25,900 bases of DNA from JAIRLS01 sp031551455 (lineage in GTDB: Bacteria > Bacteroidota > Bacteroidia > Bacteroidales > UBA4181). Numbering within the stretch: the stretch's first letter is position 1; every line of letters begins with the position of its first letter. Positions 9,201 through 16,422 of the stretch are shown piece by piece. Both the position numbers and the translations under genes were made by a program. The notes under the pieces are model-generated. The model did not search any database and was not told where the DNA came from. It worked only from the letters and a program-made list of their open reading frames with translations. The stretch covers positions 1 to 25,900 of the forward strand of contig JAVBNP010000137.1 of assembly GCA_031551455.1 (NCBI GenBank), in the 5' to 3' direction.

Positions 9201-9364
9201 CGTCGGGCAAAAAATTCAAGATGAATCGTCTTCAAAACATTCTCGACGACATTCACACCCGCGACATGGAAGAACAACACCGGGTAGTTAAAGCAAATTT
9301 CGATTTGTGGAAAGGATCGCTCGATCAAGTGGACGACGTGTTGTTGATCGGTGTGAAACTTTAA
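6212..9364 (+). CDS. Two-component-type propeller sensor with cytoplasmic SpoIIE/PP2C phosphatase
   Basis: A 1050-residue membrane sensor. A signal peptide (about 1-24) leads into a periplasmic region of repeated Reg_prop-type blades to about residue 650, recognisable by repeats such as DNHGYIWFATGMGLCRYDG and DSIGNLWFGYNDGL. A Y_Y_Y-type beta domain (about 660-738), one membrane helix (about 743-765, WWFILSMIAATVGGVYLI) and a coiled coil (about 766-810) follow. The C-terminus is a SpoIIE/PP2C serine phosphatase with metal-binding motifs SGDFYWFD, ADSTGHGVPGAF (about 858), MFTDGYTDQ and DDVLLIG. In this family the phosphatase typically acts on anti-sigma-factor antagonists or similar partners. 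No kinase, sigma factor or antagonist gene lies nearby, so the target is unknown. Confidence 0.93.
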   Translation: MRSAFALLIISATVWLSAGSIGNAQIYKFRQYGIDKGICHHTVYAITQDNHGYIWFATGMGLCRYDGFRFVTPDVNLPSTNVATAFKDSIGNLWFGYNDGLLIRYDGFDFSVVDTSQSKTSVNQIIQGPKGEILAATQTEGITKVTADNRIERLSLDLTNGFIYSICFAGSDKLLVGCQDGLFLYNYRDDVQNLTLFAKPDSLSDIAVPAIIPQTGGGGYWIATEDDGIWHLAFNGEQPVVRSLHIPELADVRVQSIYEDDQKNLWVSTFGKGLFRVRLSNNQTVEKVYNYNSSNGLGSDYIKQVFFDNRRNLWVGTTGQGAAGLTNLAVSFFETIDPAVNNATAVLSTNNSEYWIAGRGAVIRVASEPGKTSGAISRINGIPNDGITSLYLDEKGILWISTEKNGIYKSDNKKNNSAVPFFRSENSLDNNIQAIASLGNDIWVASRNGVLVIDTQTGKIVDRYNTNDGLPHNNIRDIFKDSKNAIWIATNSNSVLAVNEDRRHVLENEGETEFSAITEDADGNIWAGTLGKGVYLFDEKNDTVYNFSARNGLKSDYCYAAVFDGIEHVWVGHRLGVSRINIKRKTVTVYGPENGLTGDVNPNAMTVNKSGEILVGMTDGVMVYDLNTDRTHDQAPMLNLVGVTIGDKSYRPDKPVTLSYGRYKVQFDFIGLQYSNPESVTYQYVLQGYDSEWSEPTNLNSAVYPRLEDGNYKLWVRACNSENCTEETMLFTLKIRKPFWKTWWFILSMIAATVGGVYLIIMVRERNHRIQQEYLERELAARTKEVREQKEEIEAKNRDITDSINYAQRIQFSVLPSTSTLLEQCSGAFIFYRPRDIVSGDFYWFDHFPESHRLLVVCADSTGHGVPGAFMSLIGTTLIKDIAERPEIQTPADILYRLDENIQSTLNQNQESEHANDGMDIIVCDINTETKYVKIASAMRPFIIYQNGVPTAYKCSRSSIGGQPVKNKVFDTTEVQLSVGDTIYMFTDGYTDQFGGPSGKKFKMNRLQNILDDIHTRDMEEQHRVVKANFDLWKGSLDQVDDVLLIGVKL

Positions 9365-9383
9365 AATTTGGTTATATAACAAA

Positions 9384-9419
9384 TTCGGCGGCATTCGGAA
9401 TATCCTCACTGCCGCCGAA
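9384..9419. terminator. Bidirectional terminator hairpin between converging genes
   Basis: Ten-base arms TTCGGCGGCA (9384-9393) and TGCCGCCGAA (9410-9419) enclose a 16-base loop. It lies between the stops of the SpoIIE sensor (plus) and the MuiA-like gene (minus), with A-rich sequence on one side and AAATT on the other. Shared termination of both units is likely. Confidence 0.65.
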
Positions 9420-9482
9420 AAACTTATGTTTTAATATTTTCCTTTTCGTGCGCTTTTGGACTCCTTCCGCGCATTCGGATAA

Positions 9483-11300
9483 CTATAAATTCAATCTTCT
9501 GCCTTTCGGGTATTTCACGCCGTAACGTAAATCAAACGTTTCGGTTGCGCCCGGCGCAAGCTCGAATTCCCATGTTAATGTCCCTACTTCTTTGTTTTCG
9601 TGAGGTTTTCCGGTATATCCGGATACTTCCACCACAATATCTTTTTGAGTCGATAACGGGTATTGGTCTTTAACGATCATACGAACGGGAACGTTTTTGG
9701 TATTGATCACCGAAATTCGGTACGCAAATTCTTGCTTCACGTCCGATCCCAAAAATTTGACGCTGCTCATGTCCCGCAGTTTTTCGCGTTTTACCGTTAC
9801 GCGATTGTCTTGCCCCAATGTCAAATCAAGCGTTTCGCGCGTATCGTCGGGGTTAATGTAGGTGGTTCCGGTATAGCTGCCTTCAATGGTGATATTCGCT
9901 TTTCCGGGAAGTAAGTTCAATTTTTCCCTATTTTTAAGAGAAGCCGTCAAGAATACGGCCTTGTCCGCTTTTGGAAAACAATAATAACGATAATCGGCTT
10001 CCGTATCGACCGAACGCAATAGTACGTTTTGCGGATTTCCGTTACCCGAGATGGTGTACGGAAGGTCGATTTTATACGTCACATCGATTTCACTCTCGGA
10101 AGCGGTCACGTAATCTTCCATACCCGCTTTCAACGTAATCACCACCACGCCGTTGGCCGCTCTCGAACCATAAATGGCCGTTGCCGAAGCATCTTTCAAC
10201 ACCGTCATGTCTTTAACGGAATTTGGATCGAGCGACGCCACGTACTCCGCCGACACCGGCTCGCCGTCGACGACATACACGGGTTGACTGTCGGTTCTCA
10301 CACTTCCCGCACCTCGAATCTTTATTTGCGACTCTTCCGACACTTCCGACTCGGGAACTGCTCTTTCATACGATAAACTGTTTTGCATCGGTGCATTAAA
10401 GCTTTTCGAACGAACATTTGCCGACACATATTCCAAAAACCAAGCCTGCGGTATCGGGGCAACTCTTCCGTTAGCGGGGGTCGCCGCGGAAAGCGTCAAG
10501 TTCACTTTATTCCAATCCAATCCGGTTGTTTGCCGAATGTCCGCCTTATAAACGATTTTCAGCGGCTTGTCCGTTCCCGTCATTTGCAAATCGTAACACG
10601 GTTCCCACAAAGCCCGATCAGTGTAATAGCTTACGGTGATTTCATAATCGCCCGCTTTCGGATTCAACAATTTCAGTTGAAGTCGTCCCGATATCTTATC
10701 GTTTTTCCGTTTTTCCGAATCCCGTTGTCGGGTAAACGAATTGATTTTTTCGGTTACTTCTTTCTTGCGGACGGTATATGCGGCGGTTTCGCCGGCCAAC
10801 TCGGTCGACTTGCTTTTGTAATAATCCATCATCTTAACCAATTCGTTGACACTGACGCCGTTTTGCGTACCGCCTATGGAATTGTTGGCTTTCAACAATT
10901 TCATCAAATCGTCGTTGATGAGCAACTTGGTTTCGATGCGGGCAAGTTCTTTATTGTATCGATCGATGGAATCCTGCAATCGTTTTACGGTTGCATCCGT
11001 CGGTTTGTCGGCAAGGTAGTTTTGCGAAAAACCGTGCGATACGACCGTTACTCCTCCGGGAATGTTTATTTTCAAACTGTTCTCGTCAATCGAAGGCGAC
11101 AATCCCTCAATGTACAAATCGTTATCTCCTTTAATCAACGACGTTTTTGCCGTATGAATCAATTCCGCTCCCGGACGATAGACGGTTGCCGATTCGAGTT
11201 TGGCGGACACGGTACGAATGTCGTCATCGGCTGCCGAACATATCGACAGCGGGAATAATACCGAAACAATAAATGCTGATCGGATAATCGTCGAAATCAT
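9483..11300 (-). CDS. MuiA-like exported protein (DUF4140/DUF4139) with inserted TonB-plug motif
   Basis: A 605-residue protein with a signal peptide (MISTIIRSAFIVSVLFPLSI then CSA) beginning at 11300. The mature N-terminus (about 28-125, SAKLESATVYRPGAELIHTA) matches the DUF4140 pattern. A coiled-coil region (about 95-210) follows, then the DUF4139 body with TGLDWNKVNLTLSAATP and the C-terminal FELAPGATETFDLRYGVKYP. Inside DUF4139, at about residues 325-390, lies a segment typical of SusC-type receptor plugs: VYVVDGEPV, then VLKDASATAIYGSRAANGVV. The family is named after a mucoidy inhibitor, but its biochemical role is not established. It starts 10 bases after the ribBA stop, so it is probably in the ribBA transcript. 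Confidence 0.85.
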   Translation of the reverse strand: MISTIIRSAFIVSVLFPLSICSAADDDIRTVSAKLESATVYRPGAELIHTAKTSLIKGDNDLYIEGLSPSIDENSLKINIPGGVTVVSHGFSQNYLADKPTDATVKRLQDSIDRYNKELARIETKLLINDDLMKLLKANNSIGGTQNGVSVNELVKMMDYYKSKSTELAGETAAYTVRKKEVTEKINSFTRQRDSEKRKNDKISGRLQLKLLNPKAGDYEITVSYYTDRALWEPCYDLQMTGTDKPLKIVYKADIRQTTGLDWNKVNLTLSAATPANGRVAPIPQAWFLEYVSANVRSKSFNAPMQNSLSYERAVPESEVSEESQIKIRGAGSVRTDSQPVYVVDGEPVSAEYVASLDPNSVKDMTVLKDASATAIYGSRAANGVVVITLKAGMEDYVTASESEIDVTYKIDLPYTISGNGNPQNVLLRSVDTEADYRYYCFPKADKAVFLTASLKNREKLNLLPGKANITIEGSYTGTTYINPDDTRETLDLTLGQDNRVTVKREKLRDMSSVKFLGSDVKQEFAYRISVINTKNVPVRMIVKDQYPLSTQKDIVVEVSGYTGKPHENKEVGTLTWEFELAPGATETFDLRYGVKYPKGRRLNL

Positions 11301-11310
11301 AAGATAAAAT

Positions 11311-12546
11311 TTATGATGAATGTTTTTTCGGGGAAACCAACTCCAACGTGTGCCCCATCTTATCGTATTTGGTTTGAAGATATTTTTGATTGTACGAATT
11401 CGGAGCCACTTCAAGCGGCACGTTTTCCACGATACGAATGCCGTAACCTTCCAAAGCAATCCGTTTTACGGGATTATTGGTCATCAAACGGATCGGGCCC
11501 AATCCCAATTCGTGTAAAATACTTGCTCCGACACCGTAATCGCGTTCGTCGGCTTGAAAACCGAGATCGATATTGGCCTCCACCGTGTCGCGACCCTCTT
11601 CTTGAAGTTTGTAAGCACGTAACTTATTGAACAATCCGATGCCGCGGCCCTCTTGGTTAAGGTAAACCACCACGCCTTTTCCTTCCTTTTCGATCATGCG
11701 CAAGGCTTGATGAAGCTGTTCTCCGCAATCGCAACGATACGAACCGAGTATGTCGCCCGTGAGGCATGAGGAATGCATTCGCACCAATACCGGCTCATCC
11801 GGTTGCCACGAACCTTTGATGATGGCCAAATGTTCCAAATCATTAGATAATTGCAAAAATGGTATTGCCTCGAAATCGCCGTATTTGGTCGGTAATTTTA
11901 CCCGCACGCCCTGTTTGATGATGGATTCCTTTTGCAGACGATATTTGATCAAATCCTCGATGGAAATGATTTTCATGTCGTATTTTTCGGCAAGCTCCAG
12001 TAATTGCGGTAATCGTGCCATCGTACCGTCTTCGTTGAGTATTTCGACCAAAGCGCCTCCGGGTTGCAATCCGGCCAAACGGGTAAGGTCGACAACGGCT
12101 TCGGTATGTCCGGGACGTCGCAACACGCCTTTTTCGCGGGCTTTTAACGGAGAAATATGTCCGGGACGTGCCAAATCTTCGGGACGGGTATCGGGATCGA
12201 CCAACGCGCGAATGGTTTTTGCACGATCGGACGTGGAAATACCCGTGGTACAGCCGTGACCGATCAGATCCACCGAAACGGTAAACGGCGTCCCGTGCAG
12301 CGAAGTGTTAACTCCGACCATCATGTCCAACTCCAATTCCAAACAACGTTTTTCGGGCAGGGGAGCACACACCATTCCGCGTCCGTATTTGACCATGAAA
12401 TTGACGATTTCGGGAGTGATCGTTTCGGCCGCACAAATGAAATCGCCTTCATTTTCGCGGTCTTCATCATCCACCACAATGATAACTTTGCCGTTGCGAA
12501 TATCTTCTACGGCTTCTTCTATGGTATTAAGCTTTCTTTGCGACAT
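11311..12546 (-). CDS. ribBA: Bifunctional 3,4-dihydroxy-2-butanone 4-phosphate synthase / GTP cyclohydrolase II
   Basis: A 411-residue fusion enzyme that makes both precursors of riboflavin. The RibB half (about 1-200) contains DDEDRENEGDF starting at residue 26, plus GHTEAVVDL. The RibA half contains the zinc-binding cysteines in SSCLTGDILGSYRCDCGEQL (about 258-277) and NQEGRGIGL, which binds GTP. Start at 12546 (MSQRKLNTIEEAV) is chosen because the upstream open frame is untypical and overlaps the promoter box at 12612-12619. No other rib genes are nearby and no FMN riboswitch was recognised in the roughly 65-base leader. A MuiA-like gene follows after 10 bases. Confidence 0.96.
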   Translation of the reverse strand: MSQRKLNTIEEAVEDIRNGKVIIVVDDEDRENEGDFICAAETITPEIVNFMVKYGRGMVCAPLPEKRCLELELDMMVGVNTSLHGTPFTVSVDLIGHGCTTGISTSDRAKTIRALVDPDTRPEDLARPGHISPLKAREKGVLRRPGHTEAVVDLTRLAGLQPGGALVEILNEDGTMARLPQLLELAEKYDMKIISIEDLIKYRLQKESIIKQGVRVKLPTKYGDFEAIPFLQLSNDLEHLAIIKGSWQPDEPVLVRMHSSCLTGDILGSYRCDCGEQLHQALRMIEKEGKGVVVYLNQEGRGIGLFNKLRAYKLQEEGRDTVEANIDLGFQADERDYGVGASILHELGLGPIRLMTNNPVKRIALEGYGIRIVENVPLEVAPNSYNQKYLQTKYDKMGHTLELVSPKKHSS

Positions 12547-12611
12547 TATCGATTTTAATGCATTATAAACGTTTGCCGGTTTTTGCACCCGCAAAAACCA
12601 AAAATTGATCG

Positions 12612-12619
12612 CAAAGATA
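12612..12619 (-). promoter_or_regulatory. -7 promoter element of ribBA
   Basis: TATCTTTG on the minus strand fits TAnnTTTG, 66 bases ahead of the ribBA start. It gives ribBA its own transcript separate from the upstream permease gene and argues against the longer reading frame as coding. Confidence 0.6.
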
Positions 12620-12730
12620 CAAAAACCGTTTCCGATAAGAAAGATATCGAATTTCGTTATCTGATTTTTCGAGGATCGACTCGTGTTACAAAACGAATTA
12701 TATTCCCGGCACCGAAGCAATGGAAGCAAT

Positions 12731-12767
12731 CGAATATTTCCCCGATAAGGTCGAAGGGAAATGTTCG
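12731..12767 (-). terminator. Possible terminator after the LptF/LptG-family gene
   Basis: On the minus strand, arms CGAACATTTCCC and GGGAAATATTCG pair over 12 positions with one mismatch around a 13-base loop, about 30 bases after the permease stop. No clear T-run follows, so termination is uncertain. Confidence 0.35.
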
Positions 12768-12796
12768 TTCGTATAATAAAGACAACAACCGTTGCT

Positions 12797-14695
12797 TTAA
12801 ATTATGCTGTTCAATTCGTTAATAAGGTTTCTGTTGGCGCCCGTAATGCTCTTTAGTTCGTTGCGCAAACCGACTTTTTGTATCCAAGCTTTTAAATACA
12901 GATATATCCACACGGGGAAAATAATCGCAGCAGCAATCGGTTGCCAACCGGCAGTTTTCTTGATTTTATAATTACGAAGCGACGCACGCGGATATTCTTC
13001 CACGGTTTCTTTAATCATGTCAATATCCGACTGTTGAAGTATTGCCTTGAGATTATCGTAACGATTGCCTATTTCGGTCAGTTTTGTATCCTCGTTTTTG
13101 TACCATATTTTGGAAAACCGCATGATTTTTCCGAGATTTTCGTCCAAATACAAGTTACATTGATGCGATAATTCGTCGAGTTTGTCGATCATGCTTTCGG
13201 GCATTAAATCGGTTCGATCGGCCTCATAAAGAATATCGTGTCGCGGCGAACGATGCGTAACAAAAATAAAGTTCAATCCTTTTTTGATATAGCTGAGATA
13301 CAGATCGCGGTCGAAAATGGACGAATCGCGCGTGGCTTGATATGTCAAAAAGACCCCGATGGGCAATACGATAAACGTGGACATCCACATGCCTTCGAAA
13401 GGCGTCATGGCTCCTTCGCGAGCCGATTTTTCGCCGATCATCGACACCACGTAATACAACACGAAAAAAATGACGGCAATGATAACGGGAGTACCTATTC
13501 CTCCTTTCCGTATGATGGCGCCCAACGGTGCGCCGATGAAAAAGAAAATGATACAAGCGAGCGACATGGTGAATTTACGATGCCATTCGATTTCATATTT
13601 CCACGACCGCTTGTTCTTATCATCCAACTCATAAATAACCCCGGCAAATTGATCTTTTTGCGCGCGGGCTTGGTTAATAGCTTCCCGAATGGCCATTTGC
13701 TTCTTAGCCTTCGTTTCTTTGTCGAAATTCGCCATGAAATTGTCGGGAACTTTTGTTCGAAGAGACGTATCAACGGACATTTGAGCAAGCTCGGGAGTTC
13801 GATAGGTCGGTTGCACCATTTTCCGAAGCTGATCTTCCTGCGTACCGATGACTACATCAAGAGAATCGATGGTATATTTCAATTGATTGAGATTCATCAT
13901 CTGATAACTCTGCTTGAAAATCTGCTCGTCTGAACGAATCAAGTCAAATCCGGGCAACGTCATTCGAAAAATTTGTTTATCGAAAAAATCGTGACGGAAA
14001 GGATATGTTTTGAGGGGTTTATTGATCGTCGACCGATCAACCATGTCTACATAGCTGTGGCCATGGTACAAGATTATTTCGAGAAAACGTTTGTCGGTCG
14101 TCACCGCCATATGTCCCGAATCGGCCAATATTACCGACGTGTTGCCCACTTTTTTGGTATGATCGTATATCCGAAGATCATACAATTGATTGTTTTTATA
14201 GTTTCTCCTGCCGATACGAATACTATACCCTTCGATACCGTTGTAAAATATGCCTTCGCGAATTTGCAATTCAGGACGTTGCTGCTGAATGTCGTATATC
14301 AACGTGCGCATTTTCAAATTGGTGACGGGCGTCACGTTATTGGCAAACACGAAAGCGCCTCCGGCGATGACACACGAAAGAACAATCAACGGCAAGATGA
14401 TGCGTTGCAAAGATATACCCGCCGCTTTAAGCGCTATCAACTCGTAATTTTCGCCCAAATTACCCATGGTAAAGATGGACGCCAGCAACACCGCCAACGG
14501 AAATGCCATAATGGACAATTGAGCGGAGGTGTACAACAATAATTCGCCGATAACCGACAGGGCTAAGCCTTTACCGATAAGGTCATCAATATATTTCCAC
14601 AAAAACTGCATCAACAGCGTAAATACCACAATCAGGAAAGCCATGATAAACGGCCCCATAAATTGCTTGAGCATAAAACGATGCAGAATTTTCAT
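12797..14695 (-). CDS. LptF/LptG (YjgP/YjgQ) family permease
   Basis: A 632-residue inner-membrane protein of the family whose members join LptB to extract lipopolysaccharide and pass it to the periplasmic bridge. Membrane helices lie at about 13-35, 55-78 and 96-118, then a long periplasmic domain (about 125-375), then helices at about 383-402, 408-428 and 440-460. N-terminal hallmarks are YELIALKAAGISLQRI and FANNVTPVTNLKMR. The C-terminal extension of about 160 residues with another hydrophobic segment (about 580-605, GWQPIAAAIIFPVWIYLYL) makes it longer than the roughly 360-residue proteobacterial proteins, as is common in Bacteroidota. Whether it is the F or G type cannot be decided here. 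It starts 75 bases after sufB without a promoter box of its own, so co-transcription is likely. Confidence 0.92.
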   Translation of the reverse strand: MKILHRFMLKQFMGPFIMAFLIVVFTLLMQFLWKYIDDLIGKGLALSVIGELLLYTSAQLSIMAFPLAVLLASIFTMGNLGENYELIALKAAGISLQRIILPLIVLSCVIAGGAFVFANNVTPVTNLKMRTLIYDIQQQRPELQIREGIFYNGIEGYSIRIGRRNYKNNQLYDLRIYDHTKKVGNTSVILADSGHMAVTTDKRFLEIILYHGHSYVDMVDRSTINKPLKTYPFRHDFFDKQIFRMTLPGFDLIRSDEQIFKQSYQMMNLNQLKYTIDSLDVVIGTQEDQLRKMVQPTYRTPELAQMSVDTSLRTKVPDNFMANFDKETKAKKQMAIREAINQARAQKDQFAGVIYELDDKNKRSWKYEIEWHRKFTMSLACIIFFFIGAPLGAIIRKGGIGTPVIIAVIFFVLYYVVSMIGEKSAREGAMTPFEGMWMSTFIVLPIGVFLTYQATRDSSIFDRDLYLSYIKKGLNFIFVTHRSPRHDILYEADRTDLMPESMIDKLDELSHQCNLYLDENLGKIMRFSKIWYKNEDTKLTEIGNRYDNLKAILQQSDIDMIKETVEEYPRASLRNYKIKKTAGWQPIAAAIIFPVWIYLYLKAWIQKVGLRNELKSITGANRNLINELNSII

Positions 14696-14770
14696 TGATA
14701 ATATATCAAGATTTTAAGGGTTGGTTTTCAATCCGTGAAATTAAACCCGAAAATCGAAACTTAAAAACTT

Positions 14771-16219
14771 TTATCCGACACTTCCTTCCAAACTGACAGC
14801 CAACAACTTTTGCGCTTCCACGGCAAATTCCATGGGCAATTGATTGATTACTTCGCGCGCATAACCGTTGACAATCAGCCCGACGGCATCTTCGGTACCG
14901 ATACCGCGTTGGTTGCAATAAAACAATTGATCTTCACCGATTTTCGAAGTGGTGGCCTCATGTTCCACAATGGCGGAAGGATTTGCCGCTTCGATGTACG
15001 GAAAAGTATGTGCGCCGCATTTATCGCCCAACAATAACGAATCGCATTGCGAAAAGTTTCGAGCATTTTCGGCGTGTTTCAACACTTTTACCAATCCGCG
15101 ATAACTGTTTTGACTGTACCCGGCCGATATTCCTTTCGAAACAATACGACTGCGCGTATTTTTACCGATATGGATCATTTTGGTACCCGTATCGGCTTGC
15201 TGTCGGTTGTTGGTCAGCGCCACCGAGAAAAATTCACCCGAAGAATTGTCGCCTTGCAGAATACAGCTCGGATACTTCCACGTAATTGCCGATCCGGTTT
15301 CCACCTGTGTCCACGATATCTTTGAATTGTCACCTTTACAAATACCGCGCTTAGTCACGAAATTAAAAATACCGCCTTTTCCGTCCTTATCGCCCGGATA
15401 CCAATTTTGTACCGTCGAATATTTGACTTCGGCATTTTTGGCAACCACGATTTCGACTACGGCCGCATGAAGCTGATTTTCGTCACGTTGCGGAGCCGTG
15501 CAACCTTCCAAATACGACACGTAAGCGCCTTCGTCGGCAACAAGCAACGTTCGTTCGAACTGCCCGGTATTGGCCGCATTGATACGAAAATAGGTGGACA
15601 ATTCCATCGGACAACGCACGCCTTTCGGGATGTAACAAAAAGAACCGTCGCTGAAAACGGCGGAATTGAGCGCCGCAAAATAATTATCGGATATTGGCAC
15701 CACCGAACCCATGTATTGCCGAACCAAGTCGGGATGTTCGCGTACCGCCTCACTGAACGAGCAAAAAATAATGCCGTGTTTGGCCAACTCTTCCCGAAAA
15801 GTCGTCTTCACCGAAATACTATCCATTACCGCATCAACGGCTACTCCGGCCAACAATTTCTGTTCTTCGAGCGGAATTCCGAGTTTTTCGAACGTTCGTT
15901 TCAATTCGGGATCGACATCGTCCATGCTCTCCAACGTCGGCCGCTGCTTAGGCGCCGCATAATAAATGATATCTTGATAATCGATTTCGTGAATGGTCAA
16001 GTGTGCCCATCGGGGCATGGTCATTTTTTGCCAAGCCCGAAAAGCCCGAAGACGAAAATCCAGCATAAACGGAGGTTCTTCTTTCTTTCGGGAAATCAAT
16101 CGAACAACATCTTCATTCAACCCCTTCGGTATGGTTTCCGTTTCGATGTCGGTTACGAAGCCGTGCTCATATTCGCCTCGGGTAACCTTACGTAATATAT
16201 CGTCTTGTTCGGTATTCAT
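14771..16219 (-). CDS. sufB: Fe-S cluster assembly scaffold SufB
   Basis: A 482-residue SufB, the scaffold subunit of the SufBCD complex that builds iron-sulfur clusters in the cytoplasm. The segment YLEGCTAPQRDENQLHAAVVE (about residue 240) contains the cysteine matching the cluster-assembly cysteine of E. coli SufB, and CGAHTFPYIEA (about 401) contains the second conserved cysteine. Start at 16219 (MNTEQDDILRKV) is chosen because upstream codons are untypical and a TACATTTG promoter box lies at 16293-16300. Unusually, no sufC, sufD or sufS follows: the next gene is an LptF/LptG-family permease. Confidence 0.96.
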   Translation of the reverse strand: MNTEQDDILRKVTRGEYEHGFVTDIETETIPKGLNEDVVRLISRKKEEPPFMLDFRLRAFRAWQKMTMPRWAHLTIHEIDYQDIIYYAAPKQRPTLESMDDVDPELKRTFEKLGIPLEEQKLLAGVAVDAVMDSISVKTTFREELAKHGIIFCSFSEAVREHPDLVRQYMGSVVPISDNYFAALNSAVFSDGSFCYIPKGVRCPMELSTYFRINAANTGQFERTLLVADEGAYVSYLEGCTAPQRDENQLHAAVVEIVVAKNAEVKYSTVQNWYPGDKDGKGGIFNFVTKRGICKGDNSKISWTQVETGSAITWKYPSCILQGDNSSGEFFSVALTNNRQQADTGTKMIHIGKNTRSRIVSKGISAGYSQNSYRGLVKVLKHAENARNFSQCDSLLLGDKCGAHTFPYIEAANPSAIVEHEATTSKIGEDQLFYCNQRGIGTEDAVGLIVNGYAREVINQLPMEFAVEAQKLLAVSLEGSVG

Positions 16220-16292
16220 GAGAAAAACTGCATTTACGGGCTTCAAAATCGACCCGTACAACATCCGACAATATCTCGCCGGTAAAATCATG

Positions 16293-16300
16293 CAAATGTA
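16293..16300 (-). promoter_or_regulatory. -7 promoter element of sufB
   Basis: TACATTTG on the minus strand matches TAnnTTTG, 74 bases ahead of the sufB ATG. It lies about 90 bases from the oppositely directed dxs box at 16390. Confidence 0.55.
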
Positions 16301-16389
16301 TAATTTTTTAACGACATGCCCGATATCGCAACGAATATGCGTTGGTCAACGCATTAACCGGATTAGCTTGTTATTGTCGTCAATAACCG

Positions 16390-16397
16390 TATATTTG
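16390..16397 (+). promoter_or_regulatory. -7 promoter element of dxs
   Basis: TATATTTG matches TAnnTTTG, 25 bases ahead of the dxs start. A TTG at 16368-16370, 19 bases upstream, fits the -33 position. Confidence 0.65.
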
Positions 16398-16422
16398 CAG
16401 CTTTAATTGCAGGGGTAAATCA

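Noticed and set aside
10383..11258. Long open frame on the plus strand, antisense to the MuiA-like gene
   Set aside because: The minus-strand frame has a signal peptide and recognisable domains; the plus-strand product has no domain-like pattern and arises from codon bias.
12547..12729. N-terminal extension of RibBA
   Set aside because: It overlaps the TATCTTTG promoter box and the sequence is unlike any RibBA N-terminus; start at 12546 fits the family.
15407..16195. Long open frame on the plus strand, antisense to sufB
   Set aside because: SufB is unmistakable on the minus strand; the plus frame is rich in histidine and phenylalanine as expected from reading the complement.
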